Source: Pseudomonas xionganensis (GTDB lineage Bacteria > Pseudomonadota > Gammaproteobacteria > Pseudomonadales > Pseudomonadaceae). From it: 64,000 nt of DNA. The stretch's first letter is position 1; the number at the start of each line of letters is the position of its first letter. The position numbers and the translations under genes were made by a program. Shown piece by piece: positions 61,811 to 64,000 of the stretch. Under the pieces are notes generated by a model, which was given only the letters and a program-made list of their open reading frames with translations, did no database searches and was not told the DNA's origin. The stretch spans positions 62,001-126,000 of the forward strand of contig NZ_WKJZ01000003.1 in assembly GCF_009763245.1 (NCBI RefSeq). The letters are read 5' to 3'.

Positions 61811-61953
61811 GGTGGCCTCGGGCTGGCGGCGTGTTGTGCAATCCATGGGGTGGCTTCGCATAAAGAAGCCTATCTGTTGCCAGCAAAGGTGCCACGGGCT
61901 TAGAGTCAGGAAAACACGACTCTTCTTATCTTTAGTTAACCGAGCACTAAACA

Positions 61954-62874
61954 ATGAGCACCCGCCGCAGTGAACCTCTGGCTCAGGTCAGTGACTTCGA
62001 TATCCGCCTGCTCAAGCTGTTTCGCAGCGTGGTGGAGTGCGGCGGCTTTTCCGCCGCAGAAAGCGCCCTGGGGATTGGTCGCTCGGCCATCAGCCAGCAG
62101 ATGAGTGACCTGGAGCAGCGCCTGGGTCTGCGCCTGTGTCAGCGCGGCCGCGCCGGCTTCGCCCTGACTGAGGAAGGCCGTGAGGTGTACCAGAGCACCC
62201 TGCAGCTGCTCAGCGCCCTGGAGAGTTTTCGCACCGAGGTCAACGGCCTGCACCAGCACCTGCGCGGCGAGCTGAATATCGGCCTGACCGACAATCTGGT
62301 CACCGTGCCCCATATGCGCATCACTCACGCCCTGGCGCGGCTCAAGGAGCGTGGCCCGGATGTGCATATCCATATCCGCATGACCCCACCGAGCGAGGTG
62401 GAACAGGGCGTGCTGGACGGGCGCCTGCATGTCGGCGTGGTGCCCCAGGTCAGCGCCCTGTCCGGCCTGGACTATCAGCCGCTGTACGAGGAACGCTCGC
62501 TACTTTACTGCGCCGTGGGCCACCCGCTGTTCTATGTGGATGATCTGCAACTGGAGGACGCGCGCCTGAATGCCCAGGAGGCCATCGCCCCCACCTTCCG
62601 CCTGCCGCCCGAGGTGCAGAGCCATTACCAGGCGCTGAACTGCACGGCCAGCGCCTCGGACCGCGAGGGCATGGCCTTTCTGATCCTCACCGGGCGCTAT
62701 ATCGGCTACCTGCCCGACCACTACGCCGCAGCCTGGGTGCAACAGGGCCGCCTGCGTGTGCTCAAGCCGGCCAGCCGCTACTACGACATCAGCCTGGCCT
62801 CGGTCACGCGCAAGGGCCGCCGTCCCCATCTGGTGCTGGAAAGCTTTCTGGAGGCCCTGGCCGCTTCGACCTGA
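61954..62874 (+). CDS. bauR: LysR-type regulator of the bau genes
   Basis: The 306-residue product has the LysR winged helix (about 15-75, FDIRLLKLFRSVVECGGFSAAESALGIGRSAISQQMSDLEQRLGLRLCQRG) and a periplasmic-binding-like effector domain (about 100-300). It is divergent from bauA with a 143-bp gap, the standard layout for a LysR activator of its neighbour; in P. aeruginosa BauR activates bauA for beta-alanine use. The gap holds AT-rich sequence (CTTCTTATCTTTAGTTAACC) where both promoters must lie; no clear operator was identified. Confidence 0.88.
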   Translation: MSTRRSEPLAQVSDFDIRLLKLFRSVVECGGFSAAESALGIGRSAISQQMSDLEQRLGLRLCQRGRAGFALTEEGREVYQSTLQLLSALESFRTEVNGLHQHLRGELNIGLTDNLVTVPHMRITHALARLKERGPDVHIHIRMTPPSEVEQGVLDGRLHVGVVPQVSALSGLDYQPLYEERSLLYCAVGHPLFYVDDLQLEDARLNAQEAIAPTFRLPPEVQSHYQALNCTASASDREGMAFLILTGRYIGYLPDHYAAAWVQQGRLRVLKPASRYYDISLASVTRKGRRPHLVLESFLEALAAST

Positions 62875-63175
62875 ACGGGCTGCAGCAGGGTGCGCCATGC
62901 GCACCGATGGGGTTTTCGGCCGTTGGTGCGCACGGCGCCCCTACCTCACACAGCCCCCTCGCATCGCCCACAGACCTTGACCAGACCCTGCCTGTTGACG
63001 CCCGACAAGGCGGTCTAGACCAGCACAAAAACGGTCAGGTTTTTTGCCCCTAAAAAGTGCAAGAGCCTGATCTGGCGCAGCTTTCAGCGAAGTTTTCGGC
63101 GTTTCGGCTTGTCTCCATAGGGACTCTGGGGTATCTCTGCGTCATCTAAAAAACCGACACCCTGTGGAACCCTCA
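62875..63175. other. Gap between bauR and the RutR-like gene
   Basis: This 301-bp gap contains a GGTGCGC/GCGCACC-rich inverted sequence near 62890-62945 (similar in style to 29068-29082) and a palindrome GGTCTAGACC at 63012-63021 about 160 bp before the RutR-like start. The latter could be an operator for it. No gene is seen. Confidence 0.45.
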
Positions 63176-63841
63176 ATGACTGCCGAAGTCCCCCTGCCCC
63201 ACGAGCTTGCCAGCGGCAAACCTGCTGGCCGCATCCGCCAGAAAAACCAGGCCGCGATCATCAAGGCCGCCGAGGACGAATTCGCCCTGCACGGTTTCAA
63301 GGGCACCAGCATGAACAGCATCGCCCAGGCGGTGGGGCTGCCCAAGGCCAACCTGCATTACTACTTCAATAACAAGCTGGGCCTGTACCTGGCGGTGCTG
63401 GGCAATATCCTCGACCTGTGGGACAACGCCTTCAGCAACCTGAGCGTCGATGACGACCCGGCCACCGCCCTGGCCGGCTATATCCGCGCCAAGATGGAGT
63501 TCTCCCGCCGCCATCCCAAGGCCTCGCGCATCTTCGCCATGGAAGTGATCAGCGGCGGCAAGCACCTGTCGACCTTCTTCGACCAGGACTACCAGGACTG
63601 GCTGCGTGGCCGCGCCGCGGTATTCGAGGCCTGGATCCAGGCCGGCAAGATGGACCCGGTGGATCCGGTGCACCTGATCTTCCTGCTGTGGGGCAGCACC
63701 CAGCACTACGCCGACTTCGCCTCGCAGATCTGCCGCTTTACCGGCCGCACGCGCCTGACCAAGGAAGACTTCGCCGCGGCCAGCGACAACCTGGTGACAA
63801 TCATCCTCAAGGGCTGCGGCCTCACGCCACCACCACGCTAA
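63176..63841 (+). CDS. TetR-family regulator, RutR-like
   Basis: The 221-residue product has the TetR helix-turn-helix (about 25-75, AAEDEFALHGFKGTSMNSIAQAVGLPKANLHYYFNNKLGLYLAVL) and a C-terminal domain like RutR/YcdC (FAMEVISGGKHLSTFF, LLWGSTQHYADFASQI near 180). RutR senses uracil or thymine and controls pyrimidine use. I chose the ATG at 63176; a GTG four codons upstream is possible. Its regulon is not visible in this window. Confidence 0.88.
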   Translation: MTAEVPLPHELASGKPAGRIRQKNQAAIIKAAEDEFALHGFKGTSMNSIAQAVGLPKANLHYYFNNKLGLYLAVLGNILDLWDNAFSNLSVDDDPATALAGYIRAKMEFSRRHPKASRIFAMEVISGGKHLSTFFDQDYQDWLRGRAAVFEAWIQAGKMDPVDPVHLIFLLWGSTQHYADFASQICRFTGRTRLTKEDFAAASDNLVTIILKGCGLTPPPR

Positions 63842-63852
63842 GCCTTTAACCC

Positions 63853-63881
63853 TAGGGTGGATGGCGCTTTATCCATCCACC
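63853..63881. repeat. Inverted repeat near right edge
   Basis: TAGGGTGGATGGCGC and its partner ATCCATCCACC are related to the arms at 60371-60446. The last 120 bp of the window contain no gene. Confidence 0.55.
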
Positions 63882-64000
63882 ACACTCGTAGGATGTGCAA
63901 CGCGAAGCTTGCCCACCAACAGCGGTGGAAAACCCTGCGCGGCTTTTCACCCTACAGCGCCACCCTCGCCCGCAAAAAAAATCTGCAACCTTGCTTAACC

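Overview
The window is a piece of a Pseudomonas-type gammaproteobacterial chromosome. The gene order pnp-rpsO-truB-rbfA-infB-nusA-rimP, tRNA-Leu, secG-tpiA-glmM-folP-ftsH-rlmE/yhbY, greA-carB-carA-dapB-dnaJ-dnaK-grpE/recN, fur/bamE, rnfH-ratA, smpB, lldR/lldP-lldD-dld is the one known from Pseudomonas. The tmRNA encodes the tag (A)ANDDNYALAA, which also fits. No species is assigned. Most of the window is GC-rich. One stretch, about 52.4-55.5 kb, is clearly AT-rich and looks foreign.

Region 1 (1-33 kb) is housekeeping. It holds RNA decay and ribosome genes (pnp, rpsO), tRNA modification and ribosome maturation (truB, rbfA, rimP, rlmE, yhbY), translation and transcription factors (infB, nusA, greA), glycolysis, wall and folate genes (tpiA, glmM, folP), protein export and quality control (secG, ftsH, dnaKJ-grpE), arginine/pyrimidine and lysine synthesis (carAB, dapB), DNA repair (recN), iron control (fur), outer-membrane assembly (bamE) and smpB. 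Control sites can be read directly: sigma-32 promoters before grpE and dnaK, a LexA-like site before recN, tandem terminator hairpins in the rimP-nusA-infB leader, and a hairpin-rich leader before a TTG-started carA.

Region 2 (33.2-43.7 kb) is the lactate locus. A FadR-type repressor is divergent from lldP, lldD and a large FAD/Fe-S D-lactate dehydrogenase, with a perfect palindromic operator between repressor and permease. A small exported protein and a hybrid histidine kinase follow.

Region 3 (43.85-56.87 kb) is a genomic island of about 12.7 kb joined to the 3' end of ssrA. It starts with a P4-type integrase next to ssrA. Inside is a second module: an AlpA-like regulator, a Toprim primase, a DUF927 helicase/primase-like ATPase, a gene carrying a nine-copy iteron array, and a second tyrosine recombinase. 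After it comes a tight AT-rich five-gene operon: thymidylate-kinase-like, unknown, dCTP-deaminase-like with two C-terminal membrane helices and the catalytic Glu replaced, a MazG/dCTPase-like hydrolase, and an Old-Yellow-Enzyme-like flavoprotein. This operon is the best candidate for an undescribed system. It may be nucleotide-based phage defence or a nucleotide-modification pathway. The island ends with a KTSC-like protein, a small membrane protein and paired putative integrase arm sites that match a pair at the left end.

Region 4 (56.9-64 kb) is host again: a GNAT acetyltransferase, a gamma-glutamyl-GABA hydrolase-like amidotransferase, the beta-alanine locus (bauC-like dehydrogenase, bauA transaminase, divergent bauR LysR regulator) and a RutR-like TetR regulator. 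REP-type palindromes are scattered through the intergenic spaces of regions 2 and 4.
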